Positions 11,012 to 22,699 of a stretch of DNA of 64,000 nt are shown here, piece after piece (positions within the stretch are counted from its first letter, which is position 1; each line of letters opens with the position of its first letter). The notes under the pieces are model-generated. The model ran no database searches and was not told the origin of the DNA. It saw only the letters and a program-made list of their open reading frames with translations. A program made the translations under genes and the position numbers. This DNA is from Phycomyces blakesleeanus NRRL 1555(-) (Eukaryota > Mucoromycota > Mucoromycetes > Mucorales > Phycomycetaceae), in NCBI RefSeq assembly GCF_001638985.1, contig NW_017265148.1, positions 1,080,394-1,144,393 on the forward strand. The letters are read 5' to 3'.

Positions 11012-11707
11012 GAATCTGGGATATAAACTAACTGACTTAGAAATCCATGACTCAAGTCAAAGTAGTAATCTGAAACAACATCAACAACAAGTAGTTGTTA
11101 TCCAAGAGCCAATACACTTTCTTAAACCATTGCGGACAATATAACATGAAAATATTTTCTTAAAAGACAGTAACAACAGGAACAAATATCAAGGAACAAA
11201 AGATAAATTTTTCTAAGTGAAAAAGATATAAAAGAGATAGAAAACATCAAGCTAGAAACAGTATCTTTCAACAGATACAACAATTTCTCAATAAACCACC
11301 ATACAAAAGTCTCACTTTATTCATCGTCTCCATATCATCTCATATCTCTTCAATCTCAAGTTTATTATAATCAATCCAAAATACTTCAATAACTGTAGTA
11401 TTTTTTTTTTGTAAACGTCGTATTTTTTTTATATAACCGTAGTATTTTTTTGTAAACGTTGTATTTTTTTTATATAACTGCCATATTTTTTTATATAAGT
11501 GTCAAACGCCTAATGTAATAGCACTTGAATATATGTAGATCTTTCTACAAAGATACGTCATAGAAAATATCTATAGAGAGAACTAACAGAATATGCAAAC
11601 TTTTCTCCAGATTACTTTGTTGAAGTTAAATACCTTACTGCAGTTATAAGATAATAAAGCAAGTATCTCATTATAATAATTATGTTAAAATTGAAAATGC
11701 AATGATA

Positions 11708-12091
11708 TTATTTGTATTCTTTCTTTATTGCAGAGTAAGTTTCAAATAAAAGATTCATTTTTTTGTCACTTGTAGCCTCCTTGTTGTTTTTAATGAAAAA
11801 AACAACTGGAGACTTTCTCCACTTCAAAATATAGCTACCAGCAGTTGTTTGTTTCATATTTACTATCTTGCTGGCTTTTTCGATAGTTAATCCCCTTATG
11901 AAGTAGAGATAAAGAAGATTTTTTATATCTTTATCCATAGGCTTTTGATATTGCCCTCTACTTTTTTTGGGGGTTTCGTCTGTTGTTGATGGGGCAGAAC
12001 TTTTTGGATCTTCTGGCATTTCAGGCTCTTCAAGCTCTTCCATGCTTTTTTCAAAGGCACTGTTATATTCTTCAAGTTTCTCGTGTAACAT
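11708..12091 (-). CDS. Small helix-turn-helix protein of element T
   Basis: Intact frame of 127 codons. Residues 1-45 are acidic and proline/serine-rich. Residues about 46-95 (RGQYQKPMDKDIKNLLYLYF ... TTAGSYILKWRK) form a predicted HTH. This block aligns with the transposase of the same element (RGSYQK... written with its stop repaired only in concept; KLFSLVF, TTQNYI). The similarity continues through FFIKNNKEATS versus FFENKPDATL and then the protein ends. It therefore equals the first DNA-binding domain and linker without the DDE core. It could be a repressor-like partner or the remnant of a second transposase. Its open frame, next to a badly damaged transposase, favours the former. Confidence 0.5.
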   Translation of the reverse strand: MLHEKLEEYNSAFEKSMEELEEPEMPEDPKSSAPSTTDETPKKSRGQYQKPMDKDIKNLLYLYFIRGLTIEKASKIVNMKQTTAGSYILKWRKSPVVFFIKNNKEATSDKKMNLLFETYSAIKKEYK

Positions 12092-13403
12092 TGTAGGGTT
12101 TTCTGATAATAAAAGGTGAAAAAATAAAGAAATAGGAAGATATGTTAAAGTGACATATTTTATATAAATATAGTTATATCTAGCACATAGCAGTTATAAT
12201 TAAATAGTAATTACTTAAGATGCAAGATAAAAATCAGAACACAAGTTGAAGCAGCAAGAATAGATGTAAAGAAGATTGAGTTGTTGTTAAATAGTATTAG
12301 TCATTATATTTTCAGCTTTTTATATCAAAAAATAATATTCCAAGGTCCACTAAATAAAGTAGTACAAATTGAACTCAAGAAGATAAAAAATAAATAGGAC
12401 AATATATTACCCGCAGCCATAAATTTATTATAAACATTCTTTTTTAAAAGAGATATCATAATTCTCTCTCTTTCCATTTGGTGTTTATATACCAAAACTG
12501 TTTATTTCTCTTTTTAAATCAGCAATAAATCTCATTCTCATACTCACTTCAACAACTAAATATTACTCTGACAATAAAAACACTGTTTAAAGCTCTATAC
12601 CTCATGGATTTTTTTATTATTTCCAGATCACATTATGTTTCTGTATGTAAATAAAGCCTATATCTCGGAGTCATTGATATTAATCTCTAAATAATCTATA
12701 GTATTTTGAGCAAAAGCTATAAATCTGAAAAGAAAACGTGACGATTCAACCCTCCACCTACAAAGAAACTACAAGATCAAACATCTACCTGTACAATAGG
12801 AACCAGTCTACACATATTCATAATGCTTTTAAGTGCATTTCACCGACCATACTTTTTTGAAATCCAACAGTAGAATTCACTCTACCGACCACACAAAAAC
12901 TTGCCAATTTTTATCTCAAATATCCAGTAATCTGATTGACTACCACAGCATTTGTATTTCTTATGAACCTGGTCCTACACAAGCATCTAATACCATTACA
13001 AAAAAGAATCCAAAAATGCTATATTTATTCAACACCTGCTCCAACCATTTTACAATGTCAGAATCCTAATCTTAATATCAAACTCAACAACTCTTTGTAA
13101 TCTACATTCGAAACAAGTAAATGTCCAACAATCTGTTAAACAACTGAAAGCGGTCCAAGAATTATGCTTTGCCCACAATACTATCCAATCTCAATTTTGG
13201 AAACCCTCATGATACAAAATACCAAAAAAAAACAAATATTACACACACAAAAACAGTAACAAAAAATAGCACAAGCTCATGACAAAAAAAAGAAATAAAA
13301 AAAGAGATGAAAAAATAAAAAAAAATAAAAAAAAATAAAAAAAAGAAATAAAAAAAAATAAAAAAAATAAAAAAAATAAAAAAAAGAAATAAAAAAAAAG
13401 AAA
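12092..13403. other. Interior of element T, no gene recognised
   Basis: AT-rich interior DNA. Near 13261-13411 it turns into an A-rich microsatellite of AAATAAAAAAAG-type units. MULE1 inserted into this tract, which continues in the same orientation right of the MULE (17212-17310). A short open frame at 12833-13069 has no recognisable features. Confidence 0.5.
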
Positions 13404-13411
13404 TTAAAAAA

Positions 13412-13610
13412 GGGGAAGCTTATGGGCAGCCTGGCGGGACAGCCTAGAAGGACAGCCTGAAAGTGTATTACGTCACCTAGTCACGTTTTTAGGCAAATGT
13501 CATATTGGCAGGACAGCCTGGACAGTCTCGACAGTCTGGGCAGCCTGGGCAGCCTGGAAATATGTTACTAAACTTACTTCACGTATTTAGGCAAATGTTC
13601 ATTTTTTTGA
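13412..13610 (+). repeat. MULE1 left TIR
   Basis: Contains six to eight copies or variants of the heptamer CAGCCTG, probable transposase binding sites, and a CRE-like TTACGTCACCTA. It ends near GGCAAATGTTCATTTTTTTG and mirrors 17032-17209. Confidence 0.8.
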
Positions 13611-13858
13611 GGCAGTCAGATTTTTGATATATGTTTAATGATTCAAAAAATAAAATAAAAAATCATTGAAAATAAAGATAAATAAATAAATAAATAATAA
13701 TATGAATAATAATAATAAAACTTGATAAGAGATAAAGAGATAAATATAAAAACAAGGAAATAAAATAAAAAAGAAAAAGAAAATAAAAAGATCTACAAAA
13801 TAAGATAAATATTAATATTATTGAATAGAATTCCATTATGAAATCCATACCTTGGTAG

Positions 13859-16800
13859 TTAATACAGAATGGAAAAGTCTTCTAGGTTATGTTTTTTTAC
13901 TATGGCTTTGTGAAATGGCTTTATCTGCAGTCAATTGAAGTTTCTGGTTGGTTTACGTTTTGCGAGGAGAAAATAGTTGATATCTAGAATAAGTATAATA
14001 GGTTTGAATCTGTCTGGTGTGGTGGTGAATGGTACAAATAGACAGTCACCGGTTTCTCTTGGAGTATTCCAATATACGGCTACGGTTCTGTTATATGCAT
14101 TTGCTACGAGTTGTGGATGGTCAATTGTACCAAACCAATGCTGTTGAGGGAGGGGTGAGCGTTTGTCTTATAGACTGATAATAATGGGTTTGTGGATGCA
14201 GGCATATGGCCGTGCTCCATTCTTCCTCAGTAATGAGTATGTTGATATTTTAAATAGTTTTCTAACATTTTGTCTTTGACTTCAGGGCATCGCTCCTGGT
14301 TCTGATATACTTCCATTGCTATTGCTCTATAGCCACAATTGCCATCTGCTTCTGGAGAGAATATCTGAGATATTTGGTGTGGGGCGATTGTAAGATTAGT
14401 CTGAAGTGTATGGTCACATGGTGAACCTAGGTTAATAATTTTTTTTAATGCTTTTTGTTGTTTTTCTAAAGATAATTCATGTCTAGAAAATCGAAAAAGT
14501 CGAATGAGTTAAATCTGAACAATATGTTATAATAAAGACTTACTTTTTTTGTTTTTTTTTCAGTTTTAGTTTTTTTTTGTTGTTTCTTCTTTTTCTGCTT
14601 CAAGACAGTGCTCTAGGGCAATCATTTTTCTTTTTGTATTTTTAGGTCTGCCTTTGATGACTTCCACTACTGTTGGACCATTAAGGTTCTCAAGTTTCTG
14701 CTTGGAGTCTAGTTCTATTATTTTGTCAATATATTCTTCGAAATGTATTTGCTGTTGTTTGCTTTGGGCGTTGGTAAGTATTTGAGTAACCCATTCAAGC
14801 TTATATGCGAGTTGGGGTGTTATTGTAGTGATTTTAGTGATGTTTTTAGGTACAGGTAGTGCATTGTGAATAATTGGGTGGTCTGTACATAATTATATAT
14901 AAAAAGAAAAAATAGTTTAATAACATATATGTATATATATATACATTACCTTCTCCTTCTAAGTAGTTTATTCTCCATCGTCTGGGAATGCAAGAAATTG
15001 GGATTTTTTTATACTGCGCAAGTTGATGGTAGCAGGGCAAGAGATAGTTGTAGTTAATGAGGCATTCGCACTCTTTTGTGAGTTTTTCAGGTATAATTGA
15101 TTTGGCAAGTTCAAGTTTGATGTGATCCGTTGCAAAACGACAAACTTTGTAGTGAATATCATTCAGCCTGGAAGAATTGATTTTATCAAACACAATGGTA
15201 GTGCTCTCTCCGAGACACTTCGTTGTCAATCTGCGCTTTCGATCATTGACCTGTAAAATTTACAAAAACATTTCAATTAGGTATTGTTATTATAAAGTTT
15301 AATCAATTGATATTTAAGATAACAAAGCATAGACGTATCAACGCTTCATACCACTTGGCAACTTTCATGGTAACTGTCTTCAGTTTACCAGAAGAAGTTC
15401 CAAGGGCATGCTTCAGAGAAGCATGTGAACTTTCTGCACGGTTGGAAGTGCGATTTCCAAAGTGAGGATGCTTAAAAACATAGGTGTTTACCCAGTTCTC
15501 TTTGTCATGCATTTTTCTGATAACGTATATAAAAAATAATGTCATTATTTATTGTTAACAAACTGTTTCCAGCAAATATAACAGCACTTTGCATACCTCT
15601 CAAGGAAAGCTTTGGCACTTTTTCCTTGATCTTTACAATTGTCTTTTGCAAACCTGAGATATGCATCAATCTCTTTTTTCTCTTCTTCGGAAGTGGTGCA
15701 CTTCAACGCAATTTGGTCAAGATGACTGGCTAACTCATCCAAGAAGCCTCTCCTGTCCCCATTCTCGTCTTCCTTCATCATTGACAATAGCTGCTTCTTA
15801 AAATTATCCTTAATGTGCTTATAGCACAGCAGCTGTTTACACTCAGGGAAAGCATTTGTAATTGCATTCCTTAATGCTTTCTCATTGTCAGTGATAAACA
15901 CACTTGGTAGTAGAGGTGTTGCTGTGGTTGTTTTTGTTGCTTCTGCTGCTATCATTAACATCTGGCCAGACAGAATCGCGCAGACAGCGAAGTACCCATA
16001 GATAGTTGTCTATCGTTCCGTGATCCACCCAAGCTCCAGCAATTGGGAAAGTCTTCAAAGTCGTACGGGGGGTTCCACTTACATTGCTGGTACCAACAAT
16101 GTTGACATATGTCATTTGGTGACTATTTGTCTTGTACGTAGCGTCTATTACAATGGTTTCTGGCATTCTTCTTGCTTCGTCAATGGCATCCTTATGGATG
16201 AAAAACACCATGTTGATTTTGTTTTCCTTATCATCACCAACATTATACCGGACATAAAAGTCCAATTCTTGCAATGCAGTAATGAAACTAAACATTTCTC
16301 TTCCTTCTTCTGACTTTCCGAATTGTTGTTTGATATTTTCGATATCTTGACGGATAACATTGGTGTACCCACTTCTCTTCAAGTTATTGAAGATGGTGGA
16401 TACATCATCATTTTCCTCAAGGTGTCGGACAACAAGAGCCATGGCTTCAGGTTCAAGCTTTCGATGCATGGCATATGCTCTGCAGTCTTCCACAATCTGA
16501 TGATTGTGTTTTGCCTCGCGGGAGTAGACTACAATCTTTCCATCTTTCTTTTTTGAGGCATACACAAAACAAGGACAGTCACTCTTTTGGGTATCCTTTA
16601 TGCGTTGTCTCTCCCACCCAGGAATAGGGGTTTCTTGGTTGACAGAGACTTCTGGAACAATTTTTTCGGTCTTTCTAGTGTCTCTATATTCCCCGTAGTG
16701 CTTACAGATCATTCTTATACGGGTGCTTGAGGAAGAATAAGTAGTGAATGCAATATTATGCTTAGCACCATATGCTTTGGTGGCTTCACGAACAGCTACA

Positions 16801-16922
16801 GTTGAAGAGAATTCTCTTCCAACAAGAAATATCGAGTTGAACTTGGTCAGGGCAGCATTGTACTTCTTTGAAGAAGTCTCACTAACAATGACATGGTCAT
16901 TGGTGTTGTTGATGCTGCTCAT
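13859..16922 (-). pseudogene. MULE transposase with FAR1, SWIM and OTU domains (MULE1)
   Basis: The protein starts MSSINNTNDH. N-terminal FAR1-type zinc finger: ICKHYGEYRDTR ... CPCFVYA ... EAKHNHQIV. MULE DDE core: VIDATYKTNSHQMTYVNIVG with the first Asp, PIAGAWVDHGTIDNYLW, VFITDNEKALRNAI with the second, and SNRAESSHASLKHAL with a probable catalytic Glu. SWIM finger: KECECLINYNYLLPCYH. After a lysine-rich linker comes an OTU-like cysteine protease segment (FSPEADGNCGYRAIAMEVYQ), ending near ILDINYFLLAKR. Damage: a frameshift before VFITDN, a lost GT donor after KWYEAL (ATACGT), further frameshifts and stops in the linker and OTU part, and Tyr where MULE2 has the candidate OTU His. A conserved leader with a CCAAT box precedes the ATG. 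Confidence 0.8.
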
Positions 16923-17031
16923 CTTAGAATGTCAAAAAAATTATGCGCTGATGTTGTAGTAAAAAAAGGGCAGTGATTTTATTGGCAAACTAAAGAATAC
17001 TTTATATAGTCCCCCCTCCCTCCTCCGCCCA

Positions 17032-17209
17032 AAAAAATGAACATTTGCCTAAATACGTAAAGTAAGTTTAGTAACATATTTCCAGGCTGCCCAGGCTGTC
17101 CAGGCTGTCCCGCCAATATGACATTTGCCCAAACACGTGACTAGGTGACGTAATACACTTTCAGGCTGTCCTTTCAGGCTGTCCCGCCAGGCTGCCCATA
17201 AGCTTCCCC
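17032..17209 (-). repeat. MULE1 right TIR
   Basis: Inverted copy of 13412-13610 with a few substitutions and one missing repeat unit in the CAGCCTG array. It lies just upstream of the transposase promoter. Confidence 0.8.
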
Positions 17210-17884
17210 TTAAAAAAAGAAATAAAAAAAAGAAATAAAAAAAAGAAATAAAAAAAAGAAATAAAAAAAAAGAAATAAAAAAAAGAGAAATAAAAAAAGA
17301 AAAATGTAATAGCAATTTTAAAAATAATTCTCCAAATAGTATAACTAGCATTTTTATTCATAAATTTTTATAATATACATAACCATTTTTCCGCAAATAA
17401 TTTCTGAAAAACTGAAAGTCTCAATAACTGAAAAACTAAAAATCTTAATAACTGAAAATAAAATGGTATCTAACCGCAGAAATTGCTGAAAAACTGAAAA
17501 TCTTAATAACTGAATTTCGAGCTTTTCCTTGGCTCTATACAAAAAAAAACTTTCTTTTTTTTTTATATTTCTATTTTTTTTTATTTTTATTTTTTATTTT
17601 TATTTTTTTATTTTTTTTTGGTTGGGCAAACCCATGAGGAGAAATCCCACCCCTTCCTTCGAGACAGAGGACAGGACACCATAAAGGCTCTGGTAGCACT
17701 GTAAATTGGCTAATAAAATAAATGTTCTTAAAAGTGTGAAGAAGCTTAATATGTAAACATTCATTATTCTTCAACACGTTCTTTATCCAAATATATTAAG
17801 ACAACAGGACAAGACTATACCTTGGTAGAAACGTTTAAGTTATTAAAATTTTTTTTTGGTATATATACCTCAGTGTCTTAATAA

Positions 17885-19471
17885 ATGTTTCTCAGTTATC
17901 TTTCTTCTTCGAGTTTAACACCCTTTTTATTTTCAAAAAAAAAGCCTACTTCCAACAACTCCCTCAAATTTTTTATGGACAAGCATTGTGAAATGGTCAG
18001 TCACAGCGGTTCTGCAGACCAAACCCAGTTTTCTGAAATTGCTTTCGACCCCTTGTGCGATTTCAACCAAGAGATTGTCAACGAAATGCATGGAGAAGTT
18101 GTACTCCGATCTGTGACAGATGTCTTTGTCAACCATGCCAATATGAAATGGACCCGTACCTCGGTCGGAAACCCAGCAGTCACGAACCTCTTAAGTCTCA
18201 AAAGTTTCCTGCCAACCGAAGTCAACGAGGCCACAACCAAGACAATTGTTGCACAGAAGCCAAAGACGAATCTGCTGGAGAAGGTCGACCCTGATTCTGT
18301 TCCCACTGCAGAAAGCATAGGTTGAGGTTCGTACCAAAAGTACAACCAAAACCAGGTGAACAAGCTCTTCTCCTTGGTTTTCTCGGAAAACCAGACTGCT
18401 GCTGCTGCTGCCAGGGAAACGGGCATCAATGTCCAGACTACCCAGAACTATATCAGACTGACCAGAGAGAAGATCCAGGCCGATTTTGATGCTGTCACAG
18501 TGGAGACTGATGAGTCCAATGGGCTGAAGATGATGGAGGTTGAGGAGGTTTCTGCGCCTAAAGAACGAAAACATGGCAACCAAAAGTTGTTCCAGGCGCA
18601 CTCTGCTTTTTTTGAAGTTTTTCGAAAATAAACCAGATGCTACCTTGGAACAAGCAAGATAGCTGTCATGGAAGAGTTCTCTGGGCTGCAGATTACCAAA
18701 TCAGCAATCCAGAAGCACTTGGTGAAGAAGTGTGCCCTGACAATGAAGGAGTTGGAGAAGCTGCCTGAGAAGAGAGACGATGTTAGCACAATTGAGATGA
18801 GACAAGACCGCATTTTGAAGTGGCAACAACTTGCAGATTTCAACTATCTGTCAAACTGTGTGTTTATTGAGGAAGCAGGCTTCAATATGCATATCAAGAG
18901 AACTTTTGGCCGTTCTGTCAGTGGCACCCCGGCTAAGACAACTGTCCCAACGCAGAGAGGTGTGTCCATCACCATACTTGGTGCAATGTGCGAGAGAGGG
19001 ATTGTCAGCCTCTCGTTGAAGAAACCCACTGCAGTCGCAACCAAGAAGAAGAGAAAGTTGAACATCTACACCAACGTTGAGGTGAATGGCCGAATTGGCA
19101 CCAGAACCCAGCACTACCTCAACTTTCTTAGTCATACAATGGACGTTCTGGACAGCCAGGGTATGCAAGGACATTATCTTATCATGGATAACGCTCCTAT
19201 CCATAAGGCCAATGAGGTGAAAGACTTTATTTCTTCCCGTGGGTACAAGTGTGCATATATTCCTGTGTATTCACCTTTCCTGAATCCAATTGAGGATATG
19301 TGGTTCAAGATCAAGTTTGGTGTCCGCAGAGAAGAGATTACAGAGTCAGACGGGCTCATCTTAAGAATTACAGAATCAGCTAAGACTGTCACCCTTTCGG
19401 ACTGTTTGGGTTGGATTAACCATGCCATTTCATTCTTTTCTTGCTGTTTGAACAGAGAGCGAAAGCTTTAA
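17885..19471 (+). pseudogene. IS630/Tc1-type transposase of element T
   Basis: A TATATATA box lies near 17862. Segments in order: an N-terminal region (MVSHSGSADQTQF ...), a TGA at 18325, an HTH block (NKLFSLVFSENQTAAAAARE ... TTQNYIRL), a frameshifted stretch near 18610-18665, a second HTH (LQITKSAIQKHLVKKC) and the DDE_3 core. In the core CVFIEEAGFNMH replaces the usual DEAGF, LIMDNAPIHK holds the second Asp, and SPFLNPIEDMWFKIK holds the final Glu. The first catalytic Asp is thus Glu. With one stop and about two frameshifts the gene is dead. Frame continuity of the last 267 codons suggests decay is not ancient. Confidence 0.78.
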
Positions 19472-19759
19472 GTATGTCTTTTATGTCTATTTAAGCTCTT
19501 TACACTTTATGTCTTTTTTATTTTATTTTTATTTTTTACTACTTTATGTCCCTCTTTTTCTTATTTTTTTTTACCACTTTATGTCCCTCTTTTTCTTATT
19601 TTTTTTACCACTTTATGTCCCTCTTTTTTTTATTTGTTTTACTGCTTTATGCTTTTCTTTTTTATTATTTTGTATTTCATTATATCTTACTTCTTATTAT
19701 GTGTTCTATTTCTCTATCAACTAATTATGCCTAATAAAAATATCCATGTTTTATGCCAA

Positions 19760-20152
19760 AAAAATACGACGTTTACAAAAAAAAATACTATGGTTATATA
19801 AAAAAAATACGACGTTTACAAAAAAAAATTCTACAGTTATATAAAAAAATACGACGTTTACAAAAAAAAAGTATGACGTTTACAAAAAAAAGTATGACGT
19901 TTACAAAAAAAAATACTACGGTTATATAAAAAAAATTGTAAGGCATAAGGATAAAAAATTTGAGTGCCATGTACCCTTCCGCCAATAGTAAAAGGGGGGG
20001 AGCAAATTCAGATGGCAATGGGAGCAAATTCAGTTAGCAATGGATGCAAATTCAATTTCTATGGAAGCCAATCAGATGTCAATGAGTTCTAATTAGATGG
20101 AAATAGATGCTAATTAGATGGAAATGGGCGCCAATTGAATGGATAAAACCAG
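19760..20152 (-). repeat. Right TIR of element T
   Basis: Inverted copy of 10621-11011, including both minisatellite parts. The number of inner GTAAACGTCGTA blocks differs slightly between the two ends, as expected for slippage. Confidence 0.8.
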
Positions 20153-20154
20153 TA

Positions 20155-20778
20155 TTATATTGCCTTCTATAAATGTAAAACCAATATGTTTTGAGTAAAA
20201 GAATTAAATTACATAGTTTCACTTTTAAGAAATCTATATAAATATTTCAAGATTTATATCATAAAAAAAGCATTCAATTCTTTACATTTCTATCTATTCA
20301 TAACGTCCTAGTTGGTGGTGATCTATTGTAGAAACTTATACAAGTTAAAATAATAGAAAGATACACCTAGTCAAGACTTGAAAAATGTCAGGTCTTCCTT
20401 TTGTCAGACCAATTGTCGGACATTATTTTGATGAATCCGTAAAATCTGAAGATAGTTAACCGCAGTACTTCTTTATGCACAGTAATATCTTCCTGAGCAT
20501 TAACCGCAGTATAATGACTATTTCTTTAATTAAATATAAATAATAACTACTGCGGATAATGCGCAGTATTAGTTTAGAAAACTATATAAGACAATTCAAT
20601 TCATATCAATAAAAAGTATCTTTGATCCTCTCTTTGATTTTACGTATACTCCTTGATCCCCAGTGGGTTTGACCTTTTGACTTTGTTATAGTAAAAGGAA
20701 GACCAACCCAGATCGGGAACGACACAATCCAGATTGGAAATGAAAAAAAATAATGGCTGTTAATATAAAAAGATAAAA
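20155..20778. other. Spacer left of tRNA-Val
   Basis: No gene seen. It contains three copies of an ACCGCAGTA-type motif (about 20459, 20502 and, inverted, 20555) and the inverted pair GGTCTTCC / GGAAGACC. It may be an old unrecognised repeat. Confidence 0.35.
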
Positions 20779-20850
20779 TGCTTCCATCCGGGTTCGAACC
20801 GGAGACCAATTGCGTGTAAAGCAAGTGTCATACCACTAGACCATAGAAGC
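20779..20850 (-). tRNA. tRNA-Val (anticodon UAC)
   Basis: Reads GCTTCTATGGTCTAGTGG from the 5' end on the minus strand. The acceptor stem GCTTCTA pairs with TGGAAGC (one G-U), with discriminator A. The anticodon stem TTGC/GCAA encloses TTTACAC, giving UAC. The T-arm is CCGGTTCGAACCCGG. A T-rich run follows on the transcript side. There is no intron. An LTR-like sequence begins 40 bp upstream of its 5' end. Confidence 0.93.
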
Positions 20851-20890
20851 TGTTATTGGTGTTATACCTAATGTAATATATACATGCAAT

Positions 20891-21200
20891 TGTAACATAT
20901 GTCCTGTGTCCAGTACTGGAAGGCCAGTGCTTAGTGAGTTTGTTTGGGAGTTTGTTGTGATATGTTGTCCTAGTTATAAGAGGCTGACGTCAACAGTTTG
21001 TTGATGTGATGCTGTGTTCTCAGTGGTAAGAGGAGATTTTTCCGTGCACAAGAAAATCTTGTTTCTGTTCCTTGTTTCTTCTATATATAATACTTTTTCC
21101 TTTTTCCTTTATTAATATATTTATCCACATTATACTTCTTCGAAATCATGGCTACCCTAACTAATAACATTCCTCCTTCACAATTTACATAATTCATCTT
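20891..21200 (+). repeat. LTR-like sequence and start of an internal region
   Basis: It starts TGTAACATATGTCC and contains a CTATATATAATAC box. It leads into ATGGCTACCCTAAC with a short frame MATLTNNIPPSQFT that ends in a stop. An LTR followed by a gag start is the simplest reading. Family X copy A begins at 21225, so the rest is missing. Only one copy is visible, so the borders are uncertain. Confidence 0.35.
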
Positions 21201-21224
21201 GCTAATATTACTATACAGTGACTA

Positions 21225-21947
21225 TAAATGAAATTAATATGGCAATACTACTAATTTGCATGAAATTTAATAGCTGGCCGCACTACATTAAAACAGAGGA
21301 AATTGGTGGTAACTGAGCTATGCTTGCCACTAATCATAGTGATATTGCCACTAATTTATTGAATAGTAAGACAGCATGTTTGATTGGCTTAGTTTCAAAC
21401 ATATTAGTAGTAAAACTATGGTAGTAAATCTATATATAGAAAAATTAGTGGTAAAATTGATGAATTTTATTTTTATTCATACACTTGCTGCACAGTAGGA
21501 TATACAATAAAAATATATAATAGACTGTAAAATATACTATATGATATACTATACAATGTATTATATGATGTACCATACTATAGATTATATAATGTACTAT
21601 ACAATATAATATATAATATACTATACTTTGTTACATAGCATATAATAATGTATATTTATATACAAGCTTAATAATATTACTAGCAATATATCTTGTACAT
21701 ATACTAACTCATATATTAGCTATACGAGTAATACATACCTTTAGCTATATCAGCTATAGATGATAGAACTCTTCTTTATGAATTATAATTGCTGATGCTT
21801 TTCTATTGAAAGAATGTTCAAGCAATCCTATTCCAGTGTTGTGTAAAGCTAAAGTAAAGAATAGTATAAATATACATACTTAAAAGTATTTTTTTTGTAA
21901 CTATCTCAAGTATATTTATTAACAGCTTTAAGTAATTGTGATTAAAG
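21225..21947 (+). repeat. Family X copy A, left part
   Basis: It starts TAAATGAAATTAATATGGC after a TA and is colinear with 58224-58958 (roughly 88 per cent identical by eye). Many differences are G to A or C to T in this copy. It ends exactly at the AAG duplicated by CACTA II and continues at 32919. No coding frame is seen. Confidence 0.75.
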
Positions 21948-22699
21948 CACTGGAAAAGAGGTGCAGTTTTCTTATGTGTAAAACTGTAATTAATTATGTA
22001 AAGAGACCAGGTTTTACAATGCAATCAGATAGTTTTTACAAGTGTATGAAGCTGGCTTACTCATAGGTGGCAAGACCAACTTTCAAACATAGGAAAAAGT
22101 AAGAACAGCAGGATAGTAAAATGTGTTTGCAGTTTCTATATATAGGTTTTTCTCAAATGCGCTAAAATAGCAACTTAGAATTACATTTTGTTGTAATATA
22201 TCTTATTGCTTTCTGATTAAAAGAACAATAAATAAAAGATCAATTATATGGATATGCCAGTTTTTATAAGGTTTTGTTATATTTGAATTTATTTTATCCA
22301 ATCTTAGAGACTTCTTCTTGTATTGTTTACTTTCATACACTTCTCCAATCTTTAATTTATTTATAATAATTATTGATTTACTTTGTTTTTATTAGAAAGA
22401 AAAGAATATTCTTAGATTTATAGTATAGTAGTTATATTTAATATTCCAGAATGTTTTGGCTAGTGTTCTATTCTTTATACAATTTGAAATGACTAATGTT
22501 CTGATAAAACAAGTATTCTCCAAACAATATCTCCCAGAGAAAGGCCTAGTTATGTGTTACTTGTTTATAAATGATTGTTCTATGAAATTAGAAAAGTGTT
22601 ACCTGCTTGAACAAGAAATTGTAGATATTAAAAATATATATATGTAATTATGCTTTCAATATAATAGCTTACCAGAAACAAAAAGAAAAGGCGTCATGA

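Larger units (their letters stand above)
13412..17209 (-). mobile_element. MULE1 (Mutator-like element with FAR1/OTU transposase)
   Basis: Two nearly identical TIRs of about 190 bp start GGGGAAGCTTATGGGCAGCC at both ends. The flanks carry TTAAAAAA (13404-13411 and 17210-17217), an 8-bp duplication (8-9 bp is usual for Mutator). The element is 3.8 kb and holds one gene on the minus strand. It sits inside element T. Confidence 0.85.
10621..20152. mobile_element. Element T: long-TIR IS630/Tc1-superfamily transposon
   Basis: Both tips read CTGGTTTTATCCA inward and are flanked by TA (10619-10620 and 20153-20154), the Tc1/mariner target duplication. The TIRs extend about 390 bp. The element carries a DDE_3/IS630-type transposase (+) near the right end and a small HTH gene (-) near the left end, divergent and each reading toward its own TIR. 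A MULE (13412-17209) is nested inside. Without it the element is about 5.7 kb, far longer than a classical Tc1. Confidence 0.8.

Noticed and set aside
10850..11510. Regularly spaced short repeats resembling a CRISPR array
   Set aside because: Units are joined by T-runs without unique spacers, occur inverted at both ends of element T, and the genome is eukaryotic. They are TIR minisatellites.
13663..13848. 61-codon minus-strand frame rich in Phe/Leu/Ile
   Set aside because: AT-rich DNA between the MULE1 gene end and the TIR; no protein features.
17049..17361. Open frames of 66-100 codons in the MULE1 right TIR and A-rich tract
   Set aside because: Low-complexity Phe/Leu/Ser products from microsatellite DNA.
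18001..18601. Minus-strand frames of 136-142 codons opposite the element T transposase
   Set aside because: Antisense shadows; the plus strand has clear HTH and DDE motifs.
21540..21640. ACTATAnnATGTACTATA repeats in family X as a satellite
   Set aside because: Short, imperfect and shared by both family X copies; simply internal AT-rich sequence of that element.
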